Below, piece by piece: positions 51,250-60,592 of a DNA stretch of 64,000 nucleotides. The position numbers and the translations under genes were made by a program. Position 1 is the stretch's first letter; each line of letters starts with the position of its first letter. The DNA comes from SIG622 sp045600125 (GTDB lineage Bacteria; Bacillota; Clostridia; Oscillospirales; CAG-382): NCBI GenBank assembly GCA_045600125.1, contig JAZRXH010000135.1, positions 1 through 64,000 on the forward strand, in the 5' to 3' direction. The notes beneath the pieces are model-generated. The model saw only the letters and a program-made list of their open reading frames with translations, did not search any database and was not told the origin of the DNA.

Positions 51250-51892
51250 GTTTATCAAAAGGCTGTTCGATCTGTCTGTCTGTATCGTACTGCTTCCGTT
51301 TTTCGCCGTATTGTGGGCAGTCGTCGCCATAGCAATAAAGCTTGATGACGGCGGTCCGGTTTTCTATTATGACCATCGCATCGGCAAAGACTGCAAGGAG
51401 CTCATCATGTACAAGTTCCGCTCCATGAAGGTGAATGCTCCGATGATCGTAAACTCGGACGGCAGTACATACAACGCCGACGATGACCCCCGTGTGACAA
51501 AGGTCGGGCACTTTCTCCGGGAAACCAGTCTTGACGAGTTGCCGCAGATCCTGAACGTCATCAAGGGCGATATGAGTCTTGTCGGGCCGAGGGCATCCAC
51601 ATGGGATTCTTTGGACTATTACAAGCCGGATGAGATCGACAAGATGAAGGTCCGTCCGGGCATTACGGGCTTGACGCAAGCCTATTATCGGAACAGCATA
51701 CCTCCGAGAAAAAAGAGACTGCTGGATGCATGGTATGCCAACAATGCCACGCTGTGGATGGATGTCAAAATTCTTTTCAAAACGGTCGGTACGGTATTCA
51801 AACACGAAAATCTGTACTCCAATGAGGGAACCGAAGAGAGAATCGAAGATATAAGCGATAATCCGCTGGTAACATACGGGAGGAAATCATGA
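51242..51892 (+). CDS. initiating polyprenyl-phosphate sugar-1-phosphate transferase (PglC/WbaP-like)
   Basis: The 216-residue monotopic membrane enzyme starts polysaccharide repeat assembly by moving a sugar-1-phosphate from a nucleotide sugar to undecaprenyl phosphate. It has one N-terminal hydrophobic helix (about 9-33), then the catalytic core: YDHRIGKD, MYKFRSM, DPRVTKVGHFLRETSLDELP with the Asp-Glu pair, and GDMSLVGPRA. It is the short, PglC-like form without extra N-terminal membrane spans. It overlaps ATP-grasp gene 1 by 8 bp and ATP-grasp gene 2 by 4 bp (ATGA), so all three are tightly coupled. Confidence 0.92.
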   Translation: MYKFIKRLFDLSVCIVLLPFFAVLWAVVAIAIKLDDGGPVFYYDHRIGKDCKELIMYKFRSMKVNAPMIVNSDGSTYNADDDPRVTKVGHFLRETSLDELPQILNVIKGDMSLVGPRASTWDSLDYYKPDEIDKMKVRPGITGLTQAYYRNSIPPRKKRLLDAWYANNATLWMDVKILFKTVGTVFKHENLYSNEGTEERIEDISDNPLVTYGRKS

Positions 51893-53142
51893 AAAAACTA
51901 TTGCTGATGGGAAAAGCGCAGGCGAACGTCGAGATCATCCAATATGCCAAATCGATCGGCGTATTCACCATTGTGACTGCGACCGAAGACGAGGAAAGTT
52001 GTATATCCAAGAAGATCGCCGACGAACAGTGGAGCATTTCCACCGGAGACCTGGACGCTTTGGAGGCAAAGTGCCGTGAAGAAAAGATAGACGCCGTCTT
52101 TTGCGGCATCAGCGAGTTCAATATCGACAGGCTCATTGAACTCGGAGAAAGATTGGGGCTTCCCGTTTACTGTGACAAGGAAGCATGGAGCTTCTCCCGT
52201 GACAAGATGAAATTCAGAGAACTGTGTGAGAAAACGGGCGTTCCGATGGCAAAGTTCTATAAAGTGACCGAGGATTTTCTTCCGGAGGATCTCCGCTCGG
52301 TCGAATATCCCGTTGTAGTAAAGCCGGTCGACAGAAACGGAAACAGAGGGATCAGCTTCTGCGATAACGAGGAAGAGCTGAAGGCGGGATACAGATTCGC
52401 TTTATCGATGTCGCCAAGCAAAAAGGTCGTTGTTGAGCGCAGACTGATCGGGCGTGAGTACGGGGCGTTTTACGTAATCGCCGACGGCAAATCGTCGCTT
52501 TTGTCTTTTGAAGCAATGTGTTCACAACCGGGTTTCCCCTCCAATTGCTACAGCTTTGAAACGACCGCCTCGAAAGAAGTGGAGCATTATGTCGGGGAAA
52601 TGGACGAGAAGATCAAAAGACTTCTGCATGACGTCGGCTGCCGTGACGGTGTCGCATGGTTTGAGATGATCCTTGACAAGGACAATCATTTTTACGTTTT
52701 GGAAATGGGGCATCGGATGAACGGCGAAATGATGTTCAAATCATTTCCCGTAACGTATAATTTTGACGTGATCAAGTGGATGACCGATATTGCGCTGGGC
52801 GCAAAGCATAAGGAAGAGGACTTGCCGGCTTCGCTGAAAAGAAAAGCCGAAATGACATCGAACGTTTATGCCGTCTGGACCAAAAACAGCGGCGTCATCG
52901 GAAAAATAGACGGTATCCGCACATTGACGGAACGTGAGAACATGTATTACAGCTTTGCAGCCCGGGAGGGCGATGAGGTCGGGCAGTACCGGCACATCGG
53001 AACCGTCATTTTCAACAGCCGTTCCGAAGAAGAAACCATTCGCACGATCGAAGCGATCAACAAAGAGCTCGTCGTCAATGACATAAACGGCAACGATCTG
53101 GTGATCCGTTTCAATGATTACTCCGTTTTCGGGAAAATCTGA
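51889..53142 (+). CDS. ATP-grasp ligase 2 (carboxylate-amine ligase type)
   Basis: The 417-residue protein has a pre-ATP-grasp domain (KKLLLMGKAQANVEIIQYAK) and the ATP-grasp core: VVVKPVDRNGNRGISF, GREYGAFYV, and GVAWFEMILDKDNHFYVLEM with GHRMNGEMMF. It is related to, but clearly different from, ligase 1, so it is not a recent duplicate. Its coupling to the PglC-like gene suggests that modification and lipid-linked assembly are linked. The substrate cannot be read from the sequence. Confidence 0.86.
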   Translation: MKKLLLMGKAQANVEIIQYAKSIGVFTIVTATEDEESCISKKIADEQWSISTGDLDALEAKCREEKIDAVFCGISEFNIDRLIELGERLGLPVYCDKEAWSFSRDKMKFRELCEKTGVPMAKFYKVTEDFLPEDLRSVEYPVVVKPVDRNGNRGISFCDNEEELKAGYRFALSMSPSKKVVVERRLIGREYGAFYVIADGKSSLLSFEAMCSQPGFPSNCYSFETTASKEVEHYVGEMDEKIKRLLHDVGCRDGVAWFEMILDKDNHFYVLEMGHRMNGEMMFKSFPVTYNFDVIKWMTDIALGAKHKEEDLPASLKRKAEMTSNVYAVWTKNSGVIGKIDGIRTLTERENMYYSFAAREGDEVGQYRHIGTVIFNSRSEEETIRTIEAINKELVVNDINGNDLVIRFNDYSVFGKI

Positions 53143-53237
53143 GATTTCCGTTCCTTCCCGACGCTTTGACGCAAAATCGTCCGTTTGCAGCTTTCAAAAA
53201 TCGAAAGGGAGATAGTACGTAAAGGAGAAAGAACACT

Positions 53238-54656
53238 ATGATGAATGTATCGGTATTGGATTTTATTATTCTGGCAGTCTATTTGGTATTCATACTGTGG
53301 GTAGGAATACGCTCCGGCAAAAAAGTCAACAGTGACGAAGACTTTTTTACCGCTAAAAAATCCTTTGGTCCGTTTGTTCTACTTGCAACGGTTTGCGCTA
53401 CGACGCTTGGCGGAAGCGCCGTAATGGGGCGAGCCGGGCTCGGATACACAAACGGAATCGAGTGCCTGATGACGGCTCTGCCTTATGCCGTCGGAATGAT
53501 TATTTTTTCCGGGTTAGCCGGGAAAATACATGACGTCGGCTGTAAGCACAGTGTAAGCTCGATCCCCGGCATATTTGAAGTCCGTTTCGGAAAGACATCC
53601 AAAATCGTTATCGCCATTATGATAGCCTTTGCGATGATGGGAACCGTTGCATCTCAGGTGACCGTCACGGCGACCATTTTCAAGCTGCTCGGAAACAGCA
53701 TCGGATTATCCTATGAAGCCGCGGCGATTATTGCGACGCTCGTGTTTATCGTATACACGGCTTCCTCGGGCTTGTTCGGCGTTGTATATACGGACGTCAT
53801 TCAGTTTGTCGTTTTGTCGGTGTTCGTATACATCATGGTGCCCGTATCAAGCATTGCAGAGATCGGCGGGCTGGGCGCATTCTTCTCAAACATTGATAAG
53901 AGTTATCTTGTTCCTCACGTGGACGGCAGAATAGTCGGAGATATTGTCAGTTACTTTGTCATTACTCTTGCCAGTGCCGAGATGTGGCAGAGAGCGTTTG
54001 CCGCAAAGGACAGAAAGACAGCGAAGAAAGGTCTGTTCCTCGGCACGGTGGCTTATGCCATTTGCATGATCCTCGTTCTGGTTCTTGCTCTGGCTGCGCA
54101 GCAGCTGCTTCCCGATGTTAAGGAAACCTTCGGAAGCACGGACGTTGTTATTCCCGCTCTGGCAACCACATTCCTTCCCGCCGGACTTTCCGGACTTGCT
54201 CTTGCCGGAATTCTTTCCGTCATGATGAGCACGGCGGACAGCTATCTTCTTGTTTCCGTACAGACGGTAGTGTCGGATATCGGCAAAACGCTTAAGCCCG
54301 ACATGGATGAGAAAAAAACGCTTTTGTGGTCGAGGATCATGACCGTAGTCATGGCGCTCGGAGCCATGGTAATTGCCCTCTATATTAAGAGCGCGTATTC
54401 CATTCTCACCATGATCTACAACTTCTATGCGGCTGCTGCGGGCATTCCCGCTCTTGCGGCGCTGTATTGGAAGAAAGCGACGGCAGCCGGCGTAATAGCG
54501 GCGAACATCGGCGGCTTTGTTGTTTGTGCTGCATGGAAAATTGCCGGGAATCCTTTTGGCCTCGGCGGTACACTTCCCGGAGCAATCGTTTGCGCGATCC
54601 TTCTTGTGACTGTCAGCCTGCTTACATATAAGAAGCACCCGAGTGTTATGGTGTGA
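53238..54656 (+). CDS. sodium:solute symporter family transporter
   Basis: The 472-residue membrane protein has about 13 hydrophobic segments and SSS-family blocks. These include SDEDFFTAKKSFGPFVLLAT, TTLGGSAVMGRAGLGY, GLFGVVYTDVIQFVV and LAGILSVMMSTADSYLLVSV. SSS carriers import sugars, amino acids, sialic acid or vitamins with Na+. Its place inside a polysaccharide operon is unusual; it may supply the acid or amino acid that the ATP-grasp enzymes attach. The base composition looks more AT-rich than that of the flanking genes. AAAGGAG lies about 12 nt before the ATG. Confidence 0.92.
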   Translation: MMNVSVLDFIILAVYLVFILWVGIRSGKKVNSDEDFFTAKKSFGPFVLLATVCATTLGGSAVMGRAGLGYTNGIECLMTALPYAVGMIIFSGLAGKIHDVGCKHSVSSIPGIFEVRFGKTSKIVIAIMIAFAMMGTVASQVTVTATIFKLLGNSIGLSYEAAAIIATLVFIVYTASSGLFGVVYTDVIQFVVLSVFVYIMVPVSSIAEIGGLGAFFSNIDKSYLVPHVDGRIVGDIVSYFVITLASAEMWQRAFAAKDRKTAKKGLFLGTVAYAICMILVLVLALAAQQLLPDVKETFGSTDVVIPALATTFLPAGLSGLALAGILSVMMSTADSYLLVSVQTVVSDIGKTLKPDMDEKKTLLWSRIMTVVMALGAMVIALYIKSAYSILTMIYNFYAAAAGIPALAALYWKKATAAGVIAANIGGFVVCAAWKIAGNPFGLGGTLPGAIVCAILLVTVSLLTYKKHPSVMV

Positions 54657-54709
54657 AGGCAGCGACGCCGTGCCGGACGCTTGTTATGATTTCTTAGGGG
54701 GATTATTCT

Positions 54710-55696
54710 GTGAAATTAAAGAGATATTTTGAGCTCTATGATTCAAAGCTGAAAAGGGCTCTCGGAGACAAAAAGCCAACGACCGTACAGCGGCTGAAAT
54801 ATGCGATCGGCGGTATACACGACTACGTTCTTTACGGTTCATCCATCGGTGATTATTTCGAGCTCGGATTTCCGGGTATGAGTGCAGCCGAAAAAAGGAC
54901 GTATATTACATATAAGCCGTATCATAAGTTCGCTTATGCTTTCGATTCAAAAGAAAAGCTCTCCAAGTTCAACAGCAAGCACATGGAATATCTTTGCCTG
55001 AACAAGTATTACAAGCGTTCGCAATTGTTTTCTCAGAATGTCACCAAAGAAGAATTTTTGCATTTTGTCGAAGAGAATCCCGTTTTCATTTTCAAGCCGG
55101 ATTCATCCGACTGCGGAAGAGGAATCCGCAAGATCACGGTGTCTGAACATAATCTCGATGAATTGTATGAAGCCATTCGGAAAGAGCCTGCGATAATCGA
55201 TCCGCTTGTTGTGCAGCACAGCGAGCTTGACAGACTTTGTCCCGGAAGCGTCAACACGGTACGCATCGTCACAGTGAAACTCAACGACAATGTTACGATC
55301 GTCGGCGCAGCGCTGAGAATGGGATCCGGCGTGGGGCTTGTCGATAATTACTCTGCCGGAGGATATGTGGGTGCCGACGATATCAACACCGGGAAGATCA
55401 TGGCGGACGGTCAAGACAGGACCGGACGGCGCTTTGAAAAGCATCCGTATACCAACGTGAACATTTCCGGCTTTCGGATACCGAATTGGCAGCAGGTGCT
55501 GGATACCGTGAAGGAAATGGCAATGGCTTACGAAATCAATCTTGTCGGTTGGGACATAGCGGTCAGAGAAAATGACGTTGTTCTTATTGAAGCAAACATT
55601 CTTCCTATGATACATGCCTATCAGATAGCCGGCAACGGAGGGAAGCGGCGTATATACGAAGAGCTGTATAAGCGGAAAACAGGAAAAAGGCTGTAA
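54710..55696 (+). CDS. ATP-grasp protein 3 (sugar-transfer-associated type)
   Basis: The 328-residue protein, starting at GTG after TTAGGGGGA, matches the sugar-transfer-associated ATP-grasp family (PF14397 type) found in polysaccharide clusters. Visible blocks are VFIFKPDSSDCGRGIRKITV (ATP-binding), LVVQHSELDRLCPGSVNTVR, and GWDIAVRENDVVLIEANILP with metal ligands. An N-terminal helical region of about 100 residues precedes the ATP-grasp fold. The molecular substrate of this family is not established. It looks AT-richer than the neighbours, like the preceding symporter gene. Confidence 0.85.
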   Translation: MKLKRYFELYDSKLKRALGDKKPTTVQRLKYAIGGIHDYVLYGSSIGDYFELGFPGMSAAEKRTYITYKPYHKFAYAFDSKEKLSKFNSKHMEYLCLNKYYKRSQLFSQNVTKEEFLHFVEENPVFIFKPDSSDCGRGIRKITVSEHNLDELYEAIRKEPAIIDPLVVQHSELDRLCPGSVNTVRIVTVKLNDNVTIVGAALRMGSGVGLVDNYSAGGYVGADDINTGKIMADGQDRTGRRFEKHPYTNVNISGFRIPNWQQVLDTVKEMAMAYEINLVGWDIAVRENDVVLIEANILPMIHAYQIAGNGGKRRIYEELYKRKTGKRL

Positions 55697-55841
55697 TATA
55701 TCGCCGCTGCGCCGGATCACGGACGACCGTGTAACGGTGCTCTGTAAAAGGCTTATACGGCAAGGGTGCTGACGATGAATTCAGCATGACCTTCCGAAAA
55801 AGGTTTTGTTATCTCATTATACCACTACGAATGGAGAGCTT

Positions 55842-57119
55842 ATGCGATTATTAAAGCTAAGGGCATACTATGAGCCGGAAGTAACTGCCGGGACACATTT
55901 TATCAAGGATATGGACGAAGCAAACATTGCAAACGGTATAGTATCCATCAATTACACTCCGATGCCCACAAGGGGTGTGGACGATGCGACAAGACGGCAG
56001 TACAAAAACAAAAAGCATGAGGTATTATACGACGGGGCTGTGATCGTCAACCGTTTCTCCATGTTCCGGGAACACAAAAACCCGATTCAGAGAGCCTTTC
56101 GCTATTTATGCTGCAGCGTCTGCGAGTACTCTCTGGGCATTCGTGAAAAAGATATCGATCTTGTACATTCCGCAAGCACGCCGCCCATTCAGGGAATGCT
56201 CAGCGCCCTGACGGCAAAGCGTCTTTCCAAAAAGTACGGGCGGCATGTTCCCTTTGTCTTCAACCTTCAGGATATTTTTCCGGACTCGCTGGTGAATGCG
56301 AGCATGACGCACAAGGGAAGCCTTCTGTGGAAAATCGGCAGGAAGATCGAGGATTATACCTACCGCAGTGCCGACAGGATCATCGTAATCAGCGAAGGCT
56401 TCAAAAAGAATATCATGGAAAAGGGCGTGCCGGAGGAAAAAATCGTGATCGTACCGAACTGGGTGAATACCGAGTCGGTGCATCCGGTGGCACGGGAGGA
56501 TAATATACTCTTTGACAGATACGGACTTGACAAAAGCAAGTTTTACATATGCTACAGCGGCAACATCGGGCATTCGCAGAACATAGGACTTCTGGTCGAC
56601 GTCGCTTCAAGGCTCGAAAAGGAGCTTCCCGAGGCACGCTTTGTGCTGCTCGGCGAGGGAGCAGCCAAGGAGGAGCTTGAAAAGTCCGTTTCCGAAAAGG
56701 GGCTGAAAAACATGATACTTCTTCCCTATCAGCCTTATGAAGAGATTTCCCACGTGTTCAGCCTCGGCGATGCGGGGCTGATCATATCAAAGCCCGGAAT
56801 AGGCGGGAGCAGTGTTCCAAGCAAGACCTGGAGCATCATGGCGGCGGAGCGCCCGGTGCTGGCGTCTTTTGACGAAGGGGAGCTTACCGAGCTGATTTCC
56901 GGCGAGGGCTGCGGGATATGCTGTCCTGCGGGAGACGCCGGGGCTCTTATCGAAGCCGTAAAGAAAATGTTCAGAATGTCCCGTGAAGGGGACGCTCTTT
57001 CACAGATGGGAAAGAACGGAAAGAAGTACCTGCTGGAATTTCTTGACAAGGACAAATGCATAGCGAAGTACATTGACGTACTGAAAGAGTGCGCAGAGAA
57101 CGCCGATAAATCAGAGTAA
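55842..57119 (+). CDS. glycosyltransferase family 4 (WbuB-like)
   Basis: The 425-residue protein has a GT-B fold: a variable N-terminal acceptor half and a C-terminal donor half with ICYSGNIGHSQNIGLLVDVA, then LGEGAAKEELEK and the donor-site block GLIISKPGIGGSSVPSKTWS. It resembles WbuB-type N-acetyl-fucosamine/rhamnosamine transferases of O-antigen clusters, but donor specificity is not readable. The ATG at 55842 follows GGAG by 5 nt. The 145-bp gap upstream has no clear terminator or promoter. Confidence 0.9.
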   Translation: MRLLKLRAYYEPEVTAGTHFIKDMDEANIANGIVSINYTPMPTRGVDDATRRQYKNKKHEVLYDGAVIVNRFSMFREHKNPIQRAFRYLCCSVCEYSLGIREKDIDLVHSASTPPIQGMLSALTAKRLSKKYGRHVPFVFNLQDIFPDSLVNASMTHKGSLLWKIGRKIEDYTYRSADRIIVISEGFKKNIMEKGVPEEKIVIVPNWVNTESVHPVAREDNILFDRYGLDKSKFYICYSGNIGHSQNIGLLVDVASRLEKELPEARFVLLGEGAAKEELEKSVSEKGLKNMILLPYQPYEEISHVFSLGDAGLIISKPGIGGSSVPSKTWSIMAAERPVLASFDEGELTELISGEGCGICCPAGDAGALIEAVKKMFRMSREGDALSQMGKNGKKYLLEFLDKDKCIAKYIDVLKECAENADKSE

Positions 57120-57153
57120 TAATGGCCGCAAATGCGGCAGAATGGAGAATCCT

Positions 57154-57735
57154 ATGCACGTATCCAACCCGCTTGTCCCGATCATGCTGAAGCTGCAGGG
57201 GATCCGGTACGGACGCAAATGCGCCTTCTACGGCATACCGGTCATTGTAAAGAAAAGAGGTTCCATCACCATCGGCGACCGATTGACTTTGATTTCCGGC
57301 TTCTTATCGAATCTGGTGGGCTTGTATCAGCGTTCCGTCATCCTTGCCAGAGACGGAGGAAGGATCGTTATCGGCAGCGACGTCGGCATGTCCGGCGTTA
57401 CCGTATACGCTTTCAAGCATATCGAAATCGGCGACCATACCAAAATCGGCGCCAACACGAAAATATTTGACAGTGACTTTCACCCGGTCGACCCGGAGTA
57501 CCGTTTGAAAAACTGTGACGACAAAGAACATACGAAAATGAAAGAAACCGTTATCGGTAAAAACGTCTTTATCGGCTGCAACTGTCTCATTCTGAAAGGC
57601 GTTCACATCGGAGACAATTCGGTGATCGGTGCGGGAAGCGTCGTATCAAAGGACGTTCCGGCAAATTGCGTTGCCGCCGGCAATCCCGCTGTTGCGGTAA
57701 AGTATTTTTCGGACAGCACGTCAAAAGGAGAATAA
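57154..57735 (+). CDS. hexapeptide-repeat acyltransferase (maltose/galactoside acetyltransferase-like)
   Basis: The 193-residue protein is a left-handed beta-helix with isoleucine-patch repeats (ITIGDRLTLI, IGSDVGMSG, IGDHTKIGANTKIFDSDFH) and the C-terminal IGKNVFIGCNCLILKG and GDNSVIGAGSVVSKDVPANC. The His in DSDFHPVD is the probable catalytic base. It likely O-acetylates a sugar of the polysaccharide. The ATG at 57154 has GGAG 6 nt upstream and is preferred over one four codons earlier. Confidence 0.88.
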   Translation: MHVSNPLVPIMLKLQGIRYGRKCAFYGIPVIVKKRGSITIGDRLTLISGFLSNLVGLYQRSVILARDGGRIVIGSDVGMSGVTVYAFKHIEIGDHTKIGANTKIFDSDFHPVDPEYRLKNCDDKEHTKMKETVIGKNVFIGCNCLILKGVHIGDNSVIGAGSVVSKDVPANCVAAGNPAVAVKYFSDSTSKGE

Positions 57736-57846
57736 ACGGCGGAGGCTTCTGCATAACCGCACAGGGAACGGTCCCGGCGACGATCCGGGCAATGCGGCAA
57801 AGCACCCGGGTATAACGGCGGAAAGCAAAGGAGAGTACGGAGTAAA

Positions 57847-58995
57847 ATGAAAGTCGTTCATGTGTGCCTCAGTAATTTTTTTATTGACAACTATTCCTAT
57901 CAGGAGAATATGTTGCCGAAATTTCATAAAAAAGCCGGATACGATGTGGAGGTCATCGCCTCTCTGTTTACATTTGACGAGCACGGAAAGACGGCATATC
58001 TTGCCAAAGGCGGCTCTTATCTCAATGAATACGGCATTCCCGTAACAAGGCTTGAATATGCCGCACCGACAAAGCTTTACAAAAAGCTGAGAAGGTACGT
58101 CGGCTTAGAGGAAGCGCTCGAAAAAGCGGCTCCGGACGTCCTTTTTATCCATTGCTGTCAGTTTCTTGACATAAGCGTGGTCGTGAAATATCTGAAGAAG
58201 CACCCGGATGTGAAGGTGTTTGTCGACAATCATGCAGACAGATTCAACAGCGGCAAAAACGCTTTGTCGATGAATATTCTCCACAAAATCATCTGGAAAA
58301 GCTGCGCTCACCGTATCCTGCCGTACACAAGCAGGTTTTACGGCGTGCTCCCGGCAAGAGTGGACTTTTTGCGGGAGGTTTACAAGCTTCCGGCAGACAA
58401 GTGCGAGCTTCTTGTGATGGGCGCCGACGACGATGTGGTCGAAAAGCAGCGCACTCCCGAGATCAGAGAAGAGATGCGGAAAAAATACGGGATCGGCGAC
58501 GGTGACGTATTCGTCGTGACCGGCGGCAAGATCGACGGCAACAAAAAGGAGATCATCGACCTTATGCGGGCGGTCAATATGTCCGGAAGGCAGAATCTGA
58601 AGCTGGGCATTTTCGGAGCGGTCGTCCCCTCGCTGCAGGCAGCCTTTGACGAGCAGCTCAGCGATCGGGTGCAGTACACCGGCTGGAAGAGTCCCGAGGA
58701 GATCTACCGGGACTTTGCCGCCGCCGACATCGTGGCGTTTCCGGGGCTTCATTCGGTGCTTTGGGAAAATGCGGTGGCGTTCGGAAAACCGTGTATTTTC
58801 CGGTATATTCCCGGCTTTACCCATGTCGATCTCGGCGGGAACTGCCTTTTCTTCGAGGGAAATACACCGGAGGCGTATCTGAATGCCGTAAGCAAGGCGC
58901 TGGATAATCTTGACAGCATGGAAAAAGCGGCGCTGGAAAAGGGAATGAAGGTCTTCTCCTACCGTGAGATAGCAAAGAGAGCTCTTGAGGGATAA
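57847..58995 (+). CDS. glycosyltransferase family 4-like protein
   Basis: The 382-residue protein has a GT-B layout: N-terminal VVHVCLSNFFIDNYSYQENM, and a C-terminal half with VFVVTGGKIDGNKKEIIDLM, LGIFGAVVPS, VQYTGWKSPEEIYRDFAAAD and FPGLHSVLWENAVAFGKPCI. The donor-site E(x)7E motif is present in altered form. Acceptor and donor are unknown. AAAGGAG precedes the ATG, and 111 bp of non-coding, GC-rich sequence separates it from the acyltransferase gene. Confidence 0.82.
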   Translation: MKVVHVCLSNFFIDNYSYQENMLPKFHKKAGYDVEVIASLFTFDEHGKTAYLAKGGSYLNEYGIPVTRLEYAAPTKLYKKLRRYVGLEEALEKAAPDVLFIHCCQFLDISVVVKYLKKHPDVKVFVDNHADRFNSGKNALSMNILHKIIWKSCAHRILPYTSRFYGVLPARVDFLREVYKLPADKCELLVMGADDDVVEKQRTPEIREEMRKKYGIGDGDVFVVTGGKIDGNKKEIIDLMRAVNMSGRQNLKLGIFGAVVPSLQAAFDEQLSDRVQYTGWKSPEEIYRDFAAADIVAFPGLHSVLWENAVAFGKPCIFRYIPGFTHVDLGGNCLFFEGNTPEAYLNAVSKALDNLDSMEKAALEKGMKVFSYREIAKRALEG

Positions 58996-59112
58996 GTTTC
59001 TTTCCGTTCAAAAGCGGGGCGGGGTCGTCGGCGGTACGGAACCGAAAACAAACAGGAAAACAACACAGCAGAAATGCGTTGACAATAGACATACAAGCAG
59101 AAAGGACGCTCC

Positions 59113-60468
59113 ATGCAAAAAAGGCGGGAGCTATGGTCACAGATAATGAGTCTGTATGAGGAATTGAAAAGCGGACGGGAAAAGCTCGCCCTTGTCGGCC
59201 TCGGCTACGTGGGAATGCCCATTGCCGTTCAGTTCGCCAAAAAAGGCATCGACGTTATCGGCTTTGATCTGAACAGCGCAAAAATCGAGCTTTACAAGAG
59301 CGGCGTCGACCCCACGAAGGAAGTCGGCGACGAAGCCATAAAGGCGACGACCGTTCATTTCACCGATAAGCCGGAGGAGCTTCGAAACGCCAAGTTCATC
59401 ATCATCGCCGTTCCCACCCCCGTCAACACCGATCACACGCCGGACCTTACACCGGTCATCGGGGCTTCCGAAATCGTGGGTAAGAATCTCACAAAGGGCG
59501 CCATCGTAGTCTACGAATCGACGGTATATCCGGGATGCACCGAGGACGTTTGCATTCCCATTCTCGAAAAAGAATCCGGCATGAAGTGCGGCACGGATTT
59601 CAAGGTGGGATATTCACCGGAGCGTATCAATCCCGGCGACAAGGTCCACCGTCTCGAGAACATCAGAAAGATCGTTTCCGGGTGCGACGCATTTTCCCTG
59701 GAAGAGATCAAAAACGTATATGACATCGTCATTGAAGTGGGCACCTATCCCGTGTCGAACATCCGGACAGCCGAGGCGGTAAAGGTAGTCGAAAACAGTC
59801 AGCGGGACATCAACATCGCTTTCATGAATGAGCTTGCCATGGTGTTCGATCGGATGGACATCGACACGAACGAGGTCGTGGACGGTATGAACACGAAGTG
59901 GAACGCTCTCGGCTTCCGTCCCGGTCTTGTGGGCGGTCACTGCATCGGCGTTGACCCCTACTATTTCACCTATGAAGCCGAAAAACTCGGTTATCACAGC
60001 CAGATCATCCTGAACGGGCGTATCGTCAACGACAGCATGGGCAAATACGTTGCCGACGCTGCTGTCAGAAAGATGATCGAGGCGGGTCAGGCTCCGAAAA
60101 AGTCGAAGGTCGTAATCCTCGGACTCACCTTCAAGGAAAACTGCCCCGACACGAGAAACAGCAAGGTAAGCGACATCATAAAGCGCCTTGCCGAATACGG
60201 GATCGTTCCCGAGGTCGTGGATATGTGGGCGAGCGAGCATGACGCAAAGAACGAATACGGCGTTACGCTGACGGCTCTTTCCGATGTCAGAGACGCCGAC
60301 TGCGTCATCGTCGCCGTGGCGCATAAGGAATTCCGAGAAATCGGTCTTTGCGACATTGCAAGGATGTACAAGGACGTGCCTGCCGAAAACAAGGTGCTGA
60401 TCGACGTCAAGGGCATCTACACGATAGCCGATCTGAAAAAGTCCGGCATGAACTGGTGGAGGCTGTAA
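59113..60468 (+). CDS. UDP-sugar 6-dehydrogenase (UDP-GlcNAc/ManNAc dehydrogenase, WbpA/TviB-like)
   Basis: The 451-residue enzyme oxidises C6 of a UDP-sugar to a uronic acid using two NAD+. Blocks: VGLGYVGMPIAVQFAKKG (NAD), VPTPVNTDHTPDLTPV, YESTVYPGCTEDVCIPIL, SPERINPGD, and the catalytic Cys277 in GGHCIGVDPYY. The C-terminal LGLTFKENCPDTRNSKV is also typical. These patterns fit the WbpA/TviB branch acting on N-acetylated amino sugars better than UDP-glucose dehydrogenase. The first ATG has AAAGGA 6 nt upstream; a later ATG (59146) would give a more typical N-terminus. The product would make the polymer acidic. Confidence 0.92.
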   Translation: MQKRRELWSQIMSLYEELKSGREKLALVGLGYVGMPIAVQFAKKGIDVIGFDLNSAKIELYKSGVDPTKEVGDEAIKATTVHFTDKPEELRNAKFIIIAVPTPVNTDHTPDLTPVIGASEIVGKNLTKGAIVVYESTVYPGCTEDVCIPILEKESGMKCGTDFKVGYSPERINPGDKVHRLENIRKIVSGCDAFSLEEIKNVYDIVIEVGTYPVSNIRTAEAVKVVENSQRDINIAFMNELAMVFDRMDIDTNEVVDGMNTKWNALGFRPGLVGGHCIGVDPYYFTYEAEKLGYHSQIILNGRIVNDSMGKYVADAAVRKMIEAGQAPKKSKVVILGLTFKENCPDTRNSKVSDIIKRLAEYGIVPEVVDMWASEHDAKNEYGVTLTALSDVRDADCVIVAVAHKEFREIGLCDIARMYKDVPAENKVLIDVKGIYTIADLKKSGMNWWRL

Positions 60469-60510
60469 GTCGCCGTTTTGTGTCCCGCACGGTCACGGCG
60501 CCGTACTTTA

Positions 60511-60543
60511 TTCTGTTTATCACCTGTTTATCGCCTGTTCATT
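60511..60543. repeat. three 11-bp direct repeats
   Basis: TTCTGTTTATC, ACCTGTTTATC and GCCTGTTCATT stand head to tail between the dehydrogenase and glycosyltransferase genes. The spacing is one helical turn, so a protein-binding array is possible. No promoter boxes were evident beside it. Confidence 0.5.
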
Positions 60544-60592
60544 CCCTATTCGTTGGGAATTATCACGAGTATTCCGAAGGAGAGTTTGAGAA

